A stretch of 64,000 bases of DNA from Gp7-AA10 sp035636095 (GTDB lineage: Bacteria; Acidobacteriota; Thermoanaerobaculia; Gp7-AA8): NCBI GenBank assembly GCA_035636095.1, contig DASPZU010000009.1, forward strand, positions 22,107 through 86,106, written 5' to 3'. The notes below the pieces were generated by a model. It saw only the letters and a list, made by a program, of their open reading frames with translations. It did no database searches and was not told the DNA's origin. Of this stretch, positions 22,867-30,909 are shown one piece after another. The position numbers were made by a program, and so were the translations under genes. The stretch's first letter is position 1. Every line of letters starts with the position of its first letter.

Positions 22867-24033
22867 CTAGCCGGCCGTCCCCACGCCGCGAAACGCGCGA
22901 ATCCGCTTGCACGCTTCTTCCAGCGCCTCGAAATCCTTTGCGAAGCAGAAGCGAAGCATTCTCGTTCCCGCTTCGGAGACGAAGAAGGCCGAGCCGGGAA
23001 CGGACGCGACCCGCGCGCTCTCGAGAAGTGAGTTTGCGGCCTCGCGATCGTTCCGAAATTCATCGGGAATCTCGGCCAGCATGTAGTACGAGCCTTCCGG
23101 GATCGACGGCCGGAATCCCGCTTCGACCAGCGCCTCCGCCAGAATGTTGCGCTTCTTCTGGTAATCGGCAGCCAGATTGCGATAGTACGAGTCGGGAACC
23201 TCGAGCGCGCGCGCGACGCCCCATTGCAGCGGAGTGGGCGCGCAGATCGCGAAGAGGTCGTTCATCAGCCCGATCGGAGCGGCGACCCGTTCGCTCGCGA
23301 CCGCATAACCGATCCGCCAGCCGGTGATCGAAAAGGTCTTGGAGAAGCCGCTGATGGTGATGGCGATGTCGCGGCAGGACGGGATCGACGCGACCGAGAC
23401 ATGTTTTCGTCCGTCGTAGACGATGTACTCGTAGATCTCGTCGGTGAAGATCCAGGCGTTGAATTCGCGACAGAGCGCGCCGATTTTCTCGAGCTCCTCG
23501 CGCGTGAACATCTTTCCCGACGGATTGGACGGCGTGCAGACCACGATGGCCTTCGTCTTCGGCGTGAAGGCGGCGCGCAACGCATCGAAATCGATCGACC
23601 AGTCGGGCGCCTGGAGCGGCACGAACTTCGGCGTGAATCCGAGGACGCTGAGCGTGTTGAGGTGATAGCCGTAGTAGGGCTCGAACAGGATGACTTCATC
23701 GCCGGCGTTGAGCGTCGCCATCGCGGCGCCGAGAAATCCGCCGCTCGATCCGACCGTGACCACGATTTCCTTCGCGGGATCGGCTTTGAATCGGTTGTAG
23801 TGTTCCAGCTTCCGCGCGATGCGCTCGCGCAGAAGATCGATGCCTTCGAATTTCGAATAGGTGGCTTTGTTGGCGACGATGGCGTCGCATGCGCCTTCGA
23901 CGAGCTCGGGAATGGTCGGCAGATCGCAGATTCCCTGGCCGAGGTTGATGCCGCCGACGCGGTCGCACTCGCGGGACATGCGTCGGATATCCGATTGCAC
24001 CAGGCCGCGGAGACGGTCGCTGATCTGGTTCAT
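22867..24033 (-). CDS. Class I/II PLP-dependent aminotransferase
   Basis: 388 residues, fold type I. The Schiff-base Lys is in SGFSKTFSITGWRIGY; VGSSGGFLG binds the PLP phosphate, PSNPSGKMFTREEL and FTDEIYEYIVYDGRKH carry the Asn and Asp/Tyr ligands, and the C-terminal RFCF Arg binds the substrate carboxylate. It resembles aspartate/aromatic aminotransferases of the subgroup that includes kynurenine aminotransferases; the exact amino acid is not readable. The start overlaps comB (ATGA), and it is the last gene of the extended heat-shock operon. Confidence 0.9.
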   Translation of the reverse strand: MNQISDRLRGLVQSDIRRMSRECDRVGGINLGQGICDLPTIPELVEGACDAIVANKATYSKFEGIDLLRERIARKLEHYNRFKADPAKEIVVTVGSSGGFLGAAMATLNAGDEVILFEPYYGYHLNTLSVLGFTPKFVPLQAPDWSIDFDALRAAFTPKTKAIVVCTPSNPSGKMFTREELEKIGALCREFNAWIFTDEIYEYIVYDGRKHVSVASIPSCRDIAITISGFSKTFSITGWRIGYAVASERVAAPIGLMNDLFAICAPTPLQWGVARALEVPDSYYRNLAADYQKKRNILAEALVEAGFRPSIPEGSYYMLAEIPDEFRNDREAANSLLESARVASVPGSAFFVSEAGTRMLRFCFAKDFEALEEACKRIRAFRGVGTAG

Positions 24034-24722
24034 GGCGGCGCTAGTGTAAACGCATTCCCGTCGAGCAGCGGAACGGCCTCGTCAACATCGAGTTCCGAGG
24101 CCAGGTCGACATCCTCCGGGTATCCAAGATCGATCAATTCGCGGCCCGAACGCGATGCTGTCAGCGCGTGGTGCACGCTGTCCCGCAGCCTCTCGAAGGC
24201 CGCCGCGGCGGCCTCGGCATTGTGCGATCGATTTGCGAGGCGGCTGACGATCGCGCCGGCTCCGAGCCAGTCTTCGATCGCGAATCGCAGGCTGCCGTCC
24301 GACCATTTCTCGCCGGCCGCGATGACCGCGACCGAGCGATCGCCGACCCAACGCGCCACCGAAGCCGCATTGCGCAGGCAGCCGATCACGACCGCCTTGG
24401 CGTCGAGCTCGCGGGCAACGTACGCCAGCGTCGATCCGTTTGGCGACGGCAGCACCAGGCGCAATCCGCGCGGCACATCGCGCAGCGACGCGGGTGCGAG
24501 GCTGAATTTCCCCTGGCCGCGCTTCGACGCCAACTCCGCACGACTTTCTTGCGCGATCGCAACCGCGCGTTCGTCGTTCCACTCGCATGGAAAAATCGTC
24601 GCACCACGACCGACGGCGATCGTCGTCGCGGTGCTGAATGACAAGACGTCGACGATCACGACGATGCGGTTCCGTGCACAAGCACGCAAACCTTGAAGGC
24701 CCCAGTCGCACAGCACGTTCAT
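24030..24722 (-). CDS. comB: 2-phosphosulfolactate phosphatase family protein (ComB)
   Basis: About 230 residues from the ATG at 24722, which overlaps the prmA stop (ATGA). ComB motifs are VVIVDVLSFSTAT, SPNGSTLA, VVIGCLRNA and VIAAGEKWSDGSLRFAIEDWLGAGA. In methanogens ComB makes sulfolactate on the way to coenzyme M; in bacteria the family is widespread and its real substrate is often unknown. No ComA or ComC homologue is nearby. Its place between prmA and an aminotransferase in the heat-shock operon is unusual. Confidence 0.85.
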   Translation of the reverse strand: MNVLCDWGLQGLRACARNRIVVIVDVLSFSTATTIAVGRGATIFPCEWNDERAVAIAQESRAELASKRGQGKFSLAPASLRDVPRGLRLVLPSPNGSTLAYVARELDAKAVVIGCLRNAASVARWVGDRSVAVIAAGEKWSDGSLRFAIEDWLGAGAIVSRLANRSHNAEAAAAAFERLRDSVHHALTASRSGRELIDLGYPEDVDLASELDVDEAVPLLDGNAFTLAPP

Positions 24723-25510
24723 GGCGTGAATCGCCCCGCCCACCACTCCCCGTTTTCGCGTTCGCTCACCAGTCGCAAACCCTTGACAACATCGTCCCGT
24801 AGTGTGTGGAGAATCCCGCTGAGAATCAGCGACCCGCGGACGTGTTTCATGACCGCTGGCAGCAGCGGGATGATGATCTCGGGCAGGATGTTCATCGTGA
24901 CGATGTCGAACGATGAATCACGCAGCGCGTGGAGCGTCCCGATGAAGAACGCTGCCGGCGCGTGATTGCACGCGCGGTTTTCATCCATCGCGCCGATGGC
25001 GTCGAGATCGATATCCAAACCAACGACTTTGCGCGCGCCCAGGCGAAGCATGGCGAAGGAAAGGATGCCGGTGCCGCAACCGATGTCCAATCCGCGCGCA
25101 TTGTGAAGATCGATCTCTTCCAGCAATTCGATCGAGAGCGCGGTCGATTCATGCGATCCAGTGCCGAACGCCTGCGCCTGGGGGATGACGAGCCGGTGCG
25201 GGCGATCGCCCGTCAACAGCGACGCGTCGGCAGCGACCACAAACGACTTGCCGATCAATAGTGGTGTTAATGATTGCTGATATCGATCGAGCCAGTTGAC
25301 CGGCTCACGATCCTCCTGTCGAATCGCGATCGGCAGATCGCGGAGCGCGTCGGCAGCCGACTCTCGATCAGCAGCGCTTTCGAAGTACGCCGAGAGCATG
25401 CCCTCGGCGACAGACATATTCCCGTTCGAGCGCGTGAGAAACAGCCGGCCGAAAACGATTTCCTCGAGCTCCGGAGGATAAGAAATCTGCAGCAGGTAGT
25501 CGATTTTCAT
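24719..25510 (-). CDS. prmA: Ribosomal protein L11 methyltransferase
   Basis: About 263 residues from ATG 25510 (MKIDYLLQISYPPEL). The N-terminal substrate-recognition domain is followed by a Rossmann SAM domain: GLDIGCGTGILSFAMLRLG (motif I), VVGLDIDLDAIGAMDENR, and IVTMNILPEIIIPLLP, the NILxxxL motif of PrmA. It trimethylates L11. It follows dnaJ across a perfect hairpin that fills the gap, as commonly seen for prmA downstream of dnaJ. The six-codon-longer frame would begin inside that hairpin, so I reject it. Confidence 0.92.
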   Translation of the reverse strand: MKIDYLLQISYPPELEEIVFGRLFLTRSNGNMSVAEGMLSAYFESAADRESAADALRDLPIAIRQEDREPVNWLDRYQQSLTPLLIGKSFVVAADASLLTGDRPHRLVIPQAQAFGTGSHESTALSIELLEEIDLHNARGLDIGCGTGILSFAMLRLGARKVVGLDIDLDAIGAMDENRACNHAPAAFFIGTLHALRDSSFDIVTMNILPEIIIPLLPAVMKHVRGSLILSGILHTLRDDVVKGLRLVSERENGEWWAGRFTP

Positions 25511-25534
25511 TTTGGAGTGCGGCGGCACTCCAAA
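25511..25534 (-). promoter_or_regulatory. Perfect 10-bp hairpin exactly filling the dnaJ-prmA gap
   Basis: TTTGGAGTGC (arm), CGCC loop, GCACTCCAAA (arm), placed with no spare base between the dnaJ stop codon and the prmA ATG. It could limit ribosome access to prmA or mark an RNA processing site. It is not a CIRCE element, whose half-sites lie in the opposite order. No T-run, so not a classical terminator. Confidence 0.7.
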
Positions 25535-26653
25535 CTATCCGCCGAAGAAATCCTTCATCTTGTCGAGTACACCGCGACCGTCTGAAGAATTCTCGCCCTC
25601 CTGGACGGCAAATTGTTCCAGCAGCCGCCGCTGCTCATCGGTGAGTGTCGATGGAATTCGCACGTTGACGTGGACGTAGTGATCGCCCCGCCCCGGGCCC
25701 TGCAGGAACTGGACGCCCTTGCCGCGCAGCCGGAAAACCTGATTCGGCTGCGTTCCAGGCGGAATTCGCAGGGGCTCCTGGCCCTCGATCGTCTCCGTTT
25801 TGATCTCCACGCCGAGTGCGGCCTGCGTGAATGAAATCGCCTGCTCGGAGTGGATGTCGTAATCGCGCCGCGTAAACTTCGGATGGTCTTGAACCGAGAT
25901 GAAGACGTAGAGATCGCCCGGAGGGCCGCTGTTGTAGCCCGACTCACCTTCGGCCGGCACACGCAGCCGCGAGCCTTCGTCGACGCCTGGAGGGATCTTG
26001 ACCGACAGCTTTTTGTCCTCGCGGATCCGACCCGCGCCGCCGCAGCCGACGCAGGGATCCTTGATCACCTTACCTGCGCCGCCGCACTGCGGGCACGTGC
26101 GCGCGACGGCGAAGAACCCTTGCGAGTACCGAATCTGTCCGCGCCCGTTGCAGCCGGTGCACGTCGCGGGCGACGTTCCCGGCTTCGCGCCGCTGCCCTG
26201 GCAGGTGCTGCAGGTGACGACGCGCGGAACGCTGATCGCAATCTCTTTTCCGAAGACGGCATCTTCAAATGACAGCGTGAGGTCGTAGCGAAGATCGTTG
26301 CCGCGAGCCGGCCGCGTGGTGCGCTTTCGGCTGGCACCGAAGAAATCGCCGAAGCCGAAAAGGTCGCCCAGGATGTCGCCGAAGTCGGCGAACTGGCTGG
26401 GATCGAACCCACCCATCCCGCCCAACCCGCTGTGACCGTAGCGATCGTAGCGCGCGCGTTTCTCCTCATCGGAGAGCACGGCATAGGCCTCGGCCGCCTC
26501 CTTGAATTTCTCCTCGGCACGCGGGTCGCCCGGATTTTTGTCGGGATGATGCTTCAAGGCCATCTTGCGGTAAGCCTTCTTGATGTCGTCGAGGCTTGCG
26601 TTCCGCTGGAGGCCTAAGACCTCGTAGTAGTCGCGTTTTTCAGTTGCAGCCAT
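25535..26653 (-). CDS. dnaJ: Chaperone DnaJ (Hsp40)
   Basis: 372 residues, complete type I DnaJ. J-domain with HPD in KMALKHHPDKNPGD (about 5-70), a Gly/Phe-rich region (GGMGGFDPSQF), four CxxCxGxG zinc-finger repeats (CSTCQGSG, CTGCNGRG, CPQCGGAG, CVGCGGAG; about 145-210), then the substrate-binding C-terminal domains. It delivers clients to DnaK and stimulates its ATPase. Only 3 nt separate it from dnaK. Confidence 0.98.
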   Translation of the reverse strand: MAATEKRDYYEVLGLQRNASLDDIKKAYRKMALKHHPDKNPGDPRAEEKFKEAAEAYAVLSDEEKRARYDRYGHSGLGGMGGFDPSQFADFGDILGDLFGFGDFFGASRKRTTRPARGNDLRYDLTLSFEDAVFGKEIAISVPRVVTCSTCQGSGAKPGTSPATCTGCNGRGQIRYSQGFFAVARTCPQCGGAGKVIKDPCVGCGGAGRIREDKKLSVKIPPGVDEGSRLRVPAEGESGYNSGPPGDLYVFISVQDHPKFTRRDYDIHSEQAISFTQAALGVEIKTETIEGQEPLRIPPGTQPNQVFRLRGKGVQFLQGPGRGDHYVHVNVRIPSTLTDEQRRLLEQFAVQEGENSSDGRGVLDKMKDFFGG

Positions 26654-26656
26654 GAA

Positions 26657-28495
26657 TTATTGAGGAGTATCGGAGGGCACGCCCGCCTTCACCGGATTGT
26701 AGAGCATGACGCTGGTAAGAATTCGCGAGGCATTCTGCAATTCGAAAATTGCGTCGTTGAGGGTGGACTTGCTTTCAGCGGCCACAGATTCCTTCGCCTT
26801 GGCGATCATCTTCTGCACCTTGTCTCGGTCGGCGTCAGTGAGCAGCTTCCCGAACTCGCGGAAAACTTTCTCATTGGTGTAAATCATTCCCTCCAGCTTG
26901 TTCTGCAGCATTCGCATCTCGCGCCGGTTGGCATCGGCCTTCTGATGCTCTTCCGCTTCCGTGACCAGACGATCGATTTCGTCCTTCGAAAGCCCGCCCG
27001 CAGGATTGATTTGTACGCCTTGCGACTGACCGGTGGCCTGATCGCGGGCGGTGACGTTGACGATGCCGTTGGAGTCGATGGCGAAGATGACTTCGATCTG
27101 CGGCACGCCGCGCGGTGAAGCGGGGATGCCGACCAGATCGAACTTGCCGAGCGATTTGTTCTCGCGCGCGAATTCGCGCTCGCCCTGCAGCACGTGGACC
27201 TGCACTTTGCTCTGATTGTCGGCGACGGTCGTGAAGATCAGCGAGTTCTTGGTCGGGATGGTGGAGTTGCGCTCGATGATCTTGGTGAAGAGCCCGCCGT
27301 GCGTTTCGATTCCGAGCGACAGCGGCGTGACGTCCAGAAGGATCATGTCCTTGATGTCGCCGCGGAGGATGCCGCCCTGCACGGCCGCACCGATGGCAAC
27401 GACTTCGTCGGGATTGATGTTGCGGTTGGGCTCCTTGCCAAAGGCGCGCTGTACTGCTTCGACCACGCGCGGCATGCGCGTCTGCCCGCCTACCAGGACC
27501 ACTTCATCGATCTGTCCCGGGCGAAGGCCGGCGGCTTTGAGCGCGTCGTTGACCGGATCGATCGTCTTTTGAATGAGATCTTCGACCATCTGCTCGAAGT
27601 CGCGTCGCGCCAGAACTTTGTTCAAATGTTTTGGCCCCGCGGCGTCGGAGGAGATGAACGGCAGCGTGATGCGCGTCTCGGGCGCGCTGGACAGATCGTG
27701 TTTCGCGCGCTCGGACGCTTCCTTGAGCCGCTGCAGGGCCATGCGGTCATCGCGCAGATTGAGTCCGGTGTCGTGCTGGAAGCCGTCGATCAGCCAATCC
27801 ATGATCCGCTTATCGAAGTCTTCGCCGCCGAGGTAGGTGTCGCCGGAGGTGGAGAGAACTTCGAACAGACCGTCTTCCAGCTTCAGGATCGAAATATCGA
27901 ACGTACCGCCGCCGAGGTCGTAGACAGCGATCAACTGGTTCTCTCTGTTGTCCATGCCGTAGGCCAGCGCGGCGGCGGTGGGCTCGTTGATGATACGGAG
28001 CACTTCCAGGCCCGCGATTTTGCCGGCGTCGCGGGTGGCCTGACGCTGCGAATCGTTGAAGTACGCCGGCACGGTGATGATGGCCTCGGTGATCGGCTCG
28101 CCCAGAAAATCTTCCGCGAACGCTTTGATCTCCATCAGCACGAAGGCCGAGATCTCCTCCGGCGAATATTCGCGATCGCGGATCCGCACTTTGATGTCGC
28201 CGTTGGACGCCGCCACGATCTGATAGGGCAGCACCTGCTTGGCGCGCCCGACTTCTTCGGAATCGTACTTGCGGCCGATGAGTCGCTTGATCGCGAACAC
28301 CGTGTTGAAAGGATTGGTGATCGACTGCCGCTTCGCGATCTGCCCGACCAGACGATCGCCGTCTTCCGTGAAGCCGACCACCGACGGCGTGGTGCGGCTG
28401 CCCTCGCGGTTCGGGATCACCTGCGGCGTCGTCACGTCGACGACGGCCACGCAGGAGTTGGTCGTTCCTAAATCAATACCGATGATTTTGGGCAT
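26657..28495 (-). CDS. dnaK: Chaperone DnaK (Hsp70)
   Basis: 612 residues: nucleotide-binding domain with GIDLGTTNSCVAV, VYDLGGGTFDISIL and VVLVGGQTRMP, then the substrate-binding beta domain (LDVTPLSLGIETHGG) and a shorter-than-usual helical lid ending KAGVPSDTPQ, without the long Gly-rich tail of many DnaKs. The central ATP-driven foldase of the cytoplasm. Only 17 bp separate it from grpE, so it sits inside the hrcA operon. Confidence 0.98.
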   Translation of the reverse strand: MPKIIGIDLGTTNSCVAVVDVTTPQVIPNREGSRTTPSVVGFTEDGDRLVGQIAKRQSITNPFNTVFAIKRLIGRKYDSEEVGRAKQVLPYQIVAASNGDIKVRIRDREYSPEEISAFVLMEIKAFAEDFLGEPITEAIITVPAYFNDSQRQATRDAGKIAGLEVLRIINEPTAAALAYGMDNRENQLIAVYDLGGGTFDISILKLEDGLFEVLSTSGDTYLGGEDFDKRIMDWLIDGFQHDTGLNLRDDRMALQRLKEASERAKHDLSSAPETRITLPFISSDAAGPKHLNKVLARRDFEQMVEDLIQKTIDPVNDALKAAGLRPGQIDEVVLVGGQTRMPRVVEAVQRAFGKEPNRNINPDEVVAIGAAVQGGILRGDIKDMILLDVTPLSLGIETHGGLFTKIIERNSTIPTKNSLIFTTVADNQSKVQVHVLQGEREFARENKSLGKFDLVGIPASPRGVPQIEVIFAIDSNGIVNVTARDQATGQSQGVQINPAGGLSKDEIDRLVTEAEEHQKADANRREMRMLQNKLEGMIYTNEKVFREFGKLLTDADRDKVQKMIAKAKESVAAESKSTLNDAIFELQNASRILTSVMLYNPVKAGVPSDTPQ

Positions 28496-28512
28496 TTCGG
28501 GTTCCGAAAATT

Positions 28513-29136
28513 CTACCTTGCCTCTTCCGATCCACCCACCGCCACCTTGACCATGGCGGGGCGGAGCAGGCGATCATGAAGGAAATAACCTTTTTGCAGG
28601 ACCGCCACCACGGTGTGCGAGGGAACGTTCGGATTCTCTTCGCGCACCACCGCTTCGTGAATCTTGGGATCGAACGGCACGCCCGATTCCTCGATGGGCC
28701 GGAGACCGTGCTTCTTCAGTCCATCGAACAATTGCTTGTAGATCAGGAGAACGCCGCGATGGAAATCATCGCCTTCTGCGGCGTGCTCGAGTGCGCGATC
28801 GAAGTTATCGAGCACGGGCAGCAACTCCTTCATCAGATTGGAAAGGGCGTATTTGAAGAAATCCTGTTTCTCGCGCTCAGAGCGCTTTCGGAAATTCTCG
28901 AAATCGGCGAGCGTGCGCAGATAGCGATCTTTGTAATCGATCTGCTCCTGCATCAGCGGAGCTTCATCTTGCGCAGCGGCAGCAGCCTTTGCGCGCCGCG
29001 TCGCAGTGGAGTCGGCGGCTTCCTTGGCGGCGATCTCCATCGAGTGTTCGAGGTCTTCGATCGACTCCCCGGTATCCTCGAGAACGTAACTGTCGTCGTC
29101 GCCGCCGTTCCCGCTGGGTCTTTTTTCGTCTGCCAT
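28513..29136 (-). CDS. grpE: Nucleotide exchange factor GrpE
   Basis: 207 residues. An acidic disordered N-terminus precedes a long coiled coil (YKDRYLRTLADFENFRKRSE) and the C-terminal beta domain (HEAVVREENPNVPSHTVVAVLQKGYFLHDRLLRPAMVKVA). The GrpE signature is complete. It releases ADP from DnaK. Its ATG overlaps the hrcA stop in TAATG, so it is translated with the repressor. Confidence 0.96.
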   Translation of the reverse strand: MADEKRPSGNGGDDDSYVLEDTGESIEDLEHSMEIAAKEAADSTATRRAKAAAAAQDEAPLMQEQIDYKDRYLRTLADFENFRKRSEREKQDFFKYALSNLMKELLPVLDNFDRALEHAAEGDDFHRGVLLIYKQLFDGLKKHGLRPIEESGVPFDPKIHEAVVREENPNVPSHTVVAVLQKGYFLHDRLLRPAMVKVAVGGSEEAR

Positions 29137-30206
29137 TACTGCTGCTGCTCCTGTTCTTCCTCGATCTTGCGGCTCAGAGCGCGACTGAGGTAATCGACCA
29201 GCGGTGCCATGCGGGCGTACTCCATTCGCATCGGCCCGATGATGCCCACCATTCCCAGCGGCGCGTGCGAGCCGTACCGCCGGGCGACCACGCTGAAATT
29301 GTGCACCTGGGTGAAGTCAGTTTCCGATCCGATCAGAATCTGCAGCCCATCTTCGCAAAGGCACGAGTTGAGCAGCTCGATCAGCTTCTGCCGCTCCTGC
29401 AGCGCCAGCATCGTCTTCCGCAGCGAAGCGGCATCCGCGTATTCGGGCTTCAGCAGCATCGAAGTCGTACCCTCGACGTACAACTCATGCTCGACCGGCG
29501 CCACATCGTTGACGGCTTCGATGCCCAGCGAAATCGTCTTCTGCAGCATCTGGTCGCCCAGAGCGCGCTCTTCTTCCGTCATGCGGACCAGGCGGCGGCG
29601 GATGGCATCGAGGTTCTGCCCGGAGAACTCGCTGGTGATGTAGCGGCTGATCTTCTCCAGCTCATCGCGTGTGAACGAGTGCAGCGACTCGATCACCTTG
29701 TTCACCACCACGCCGTTCATGCCCACGATGATGCACATGATCTTGTTCTCGGCCACCAGGACGAAGTCCATGCTCCGGACCGCGAACTGCAGCAGCGTCG
29801 GCATGAAAACAACGCCGACCTGGTCGCTCATCTTCGACAGCACCCGCGAGGCCAGCTGGAGGACCTGGTCGATTTCGTTGGCGTGACGGACCTGATCGTC
29901 GATCGCTTCGCGCTCGCGTGAGGTTAGCGCTCGCGATCGCATCAGGTGATCGATGAAGAAGCGATAGCCGCGATCGGTTGGAACACGTCCGGCCGAAGTG
30001 TGCGGTTGCTGGAGATAGCCGAGGTCTTCCAGATCGGCCATGACGTTGCGGAGACTGGCCGTCGAAAGACCGAAGCGCCCCGATCGGGCCAGTGAGCGCG
30101 AGCTGATCGCTTCGCCGGTCGCGACGTGCTGCATGATGATCTCTCGCAGCACTTCGCGGGCCCGACTGTCGAGCTCGTCTTCGTAAAGTTCCAGTTTTTG
30201 CACCAT
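29136..30206 (-). CDS. hrcA: Heat-inducible transcription repressor HrcA
   Basis: 356 residues. The N-terminal winged helix (VLREIIMQHVATGEAISSRS, FGLSTASLRNVMADLEDLGYL) is followed by the GAF-like domain typical of HrcA (QHGRVPTDRGYRFFID-type segment and IVGMNGVVVNKVIESL). In other bacteria HrcA binds the CIRCE inverted repeat and is maintained by GroEL. I find no CIRCE in front of this operon or elsewhere in the window, so its operator may be distant (for example at groESL) or divergent. TACTAT lies 9 nt before the ATG, in a context almost identical to that of the thioesterase gene at 46861. Confidence 0.95.
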   Translation of the reverse strand: MVQKLELYEDELDSRAREVLREIIMQHVATGEAISSRSLARSGRFGLSTASLRNVMADLEDLGYLQQPHTSAGRVPTDRGYRFFIDHLMRSRALTSREREAIDDQVRHANEIDQVLQLASRVLSKMSDQVGVVFMPTLLQFAVRSMDFVLVAENKIMCIIVGMNGVVVNKVIESLHSFTRDELEKISRYITSEFSGQNLDAIRRRLVRMTEEERALGDQMLQKTISLGIEAVNDVAPVEHELYVEGTTSMLLKPEYADAASLRKTMLALQERQKLIELLNSCLCEDGLQILIGSETDFTQVHNFSVVARRYGSHAPLGMVGIIGPMRMEYARMAPLVDYLSRALSRKIEEEQEQQQ

Positions 30207-30245
30207 CGCTATGAAATAGTACGGGTTTCGCTAACAGATTGAGAA

Positions 30246-30854
30246 ATGAGCATATTCGCAGCCATCCTCCTCGCCGCAACTATCGACCGGATTGCGGCCC
30301 TTGTCGACCGGCAGGTCCTGACGGTCAGCGAGATCGGCCAGATGGCGGAAATCCGCTTCTTTCCTCGAACGTCGGGCTGGAGCGATGACGATTATCGCAA
30401 GAACATTCTCGACGCCCTGATCGCGCAGGCGCTGCGGTTTCGGGACGTCGAGCGCTTCGGCGCCGAGGACGTCTCGAAGGACGCCATCGAAGCGCGGCTT
30501 CTGCAGATCCAGCAGCGTTTCGCCTCGCCGGCCGACTTCACGACGGCGCTGCAGCGCACCGAGCTGACCCTGGAGGAGGTCCGCGCGCTGATCAAGCGGC
30601 AGTTACAGGTCGAAACCTACATTCAGGAGCGCTTCGCACCGATGATTTTCGTGGCAACCGAAGAGATCGAGAACTATTACAAAGGGCCGTGGACGCAGCA
30701 GCGCCGCGCGCGCGGCCTTCCCGTTCCATCTCTCGCCGAGGTGCAGGACGAAATCCGCTCGCAGCTCAAATCGACGCGCTTGCAGCAGGAAGTCGAGCGC
30801 TGGACGACACAGCTTCGCTCGCGCGCCAACGTCGACATTTACGCGTTGAAGTAG
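30246..30854 (+). CDS. SurA-like N-terminal chaperone-domain protein without PPIase domain
   Basis: 202 residues. A short hydrophobic start (MSIFAAILLAATI) precedes a SurA_N-like helical domain: DRIAALVDRQVLTVSEIG, YRKNILDALIAQALRFRDVERFG, LTLEEVRALIKRQLQVETYI, and the C-terminal return helix EVQDEIRSQLKSTRLQQEVERW. The parvulin domain that should sit between is absent, so it would bind unfolded outer-membrane proteins in the periplasm without isomerase activity. Divergent from hrcA by 39 bp. The kinase receptor follows. Confidence 0.8.
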   Translation: MSIFAAILLAATIDRIAALVDRQVLTVSEIGQMAEIRFFPRTSGWSDDDYRKNILDALIAQALRFRDVERFGAEDVSKDAIEARLLQIQQRFASPADFTTALQRTELTLEEVRALIKRQLQVETYIQERFAPMIFVATEEIENYYKGPWTQQRRARGLPVPSLAEVQDEIRSQLKSTRLQQEVERWTTQLRSRANVDIYALK

Positions 30855-30871
30855 GCCTGATCCCCTCTCTT

Positions 30872-30903
30872 ACTAACCTTACCGGCCTTACAGGCCTTAC
30901 CAT
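30872..30903. repeat. 9-nt tandem array (CCTTACCGG type)
   Basis: ACTAACCTTACCGGCCTTAC and on: three CCTTAC units spaced 9 nt, 17 nt after the preceding stop. The last unit doubles as the -10-like TACCAT of the next gene. Confidence 0.65.
30898..30903 (+). promoter_or_regulatory. -10-like TACCAT exactly 6 nt before the kinase GTG
   Basis: TACCAT-N6-GTG (30910), no Shine-Dalgarno; the motif is formed by the last repeat unit plus one codon. Likely leaderless start. No -35 seen. Confidence 0.4.
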
Positions 30904-30909
30904 TAACGC

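Noticed and set aside
25511..25534. CIRCE-like element
   Set aside because: It contains GAGTGC and GCACTC but in the opposite order to CIRCE (left arm should be TTAGCACTC), with a 4-nt instead of 9-nt spacer, and lies inside the operon.
27194..28471. 425-codon frame antisense to dnaK
   Set aside because: Composition artefact of GC-rich codons; the minus strand encodes an intact DnaK with all motifs.
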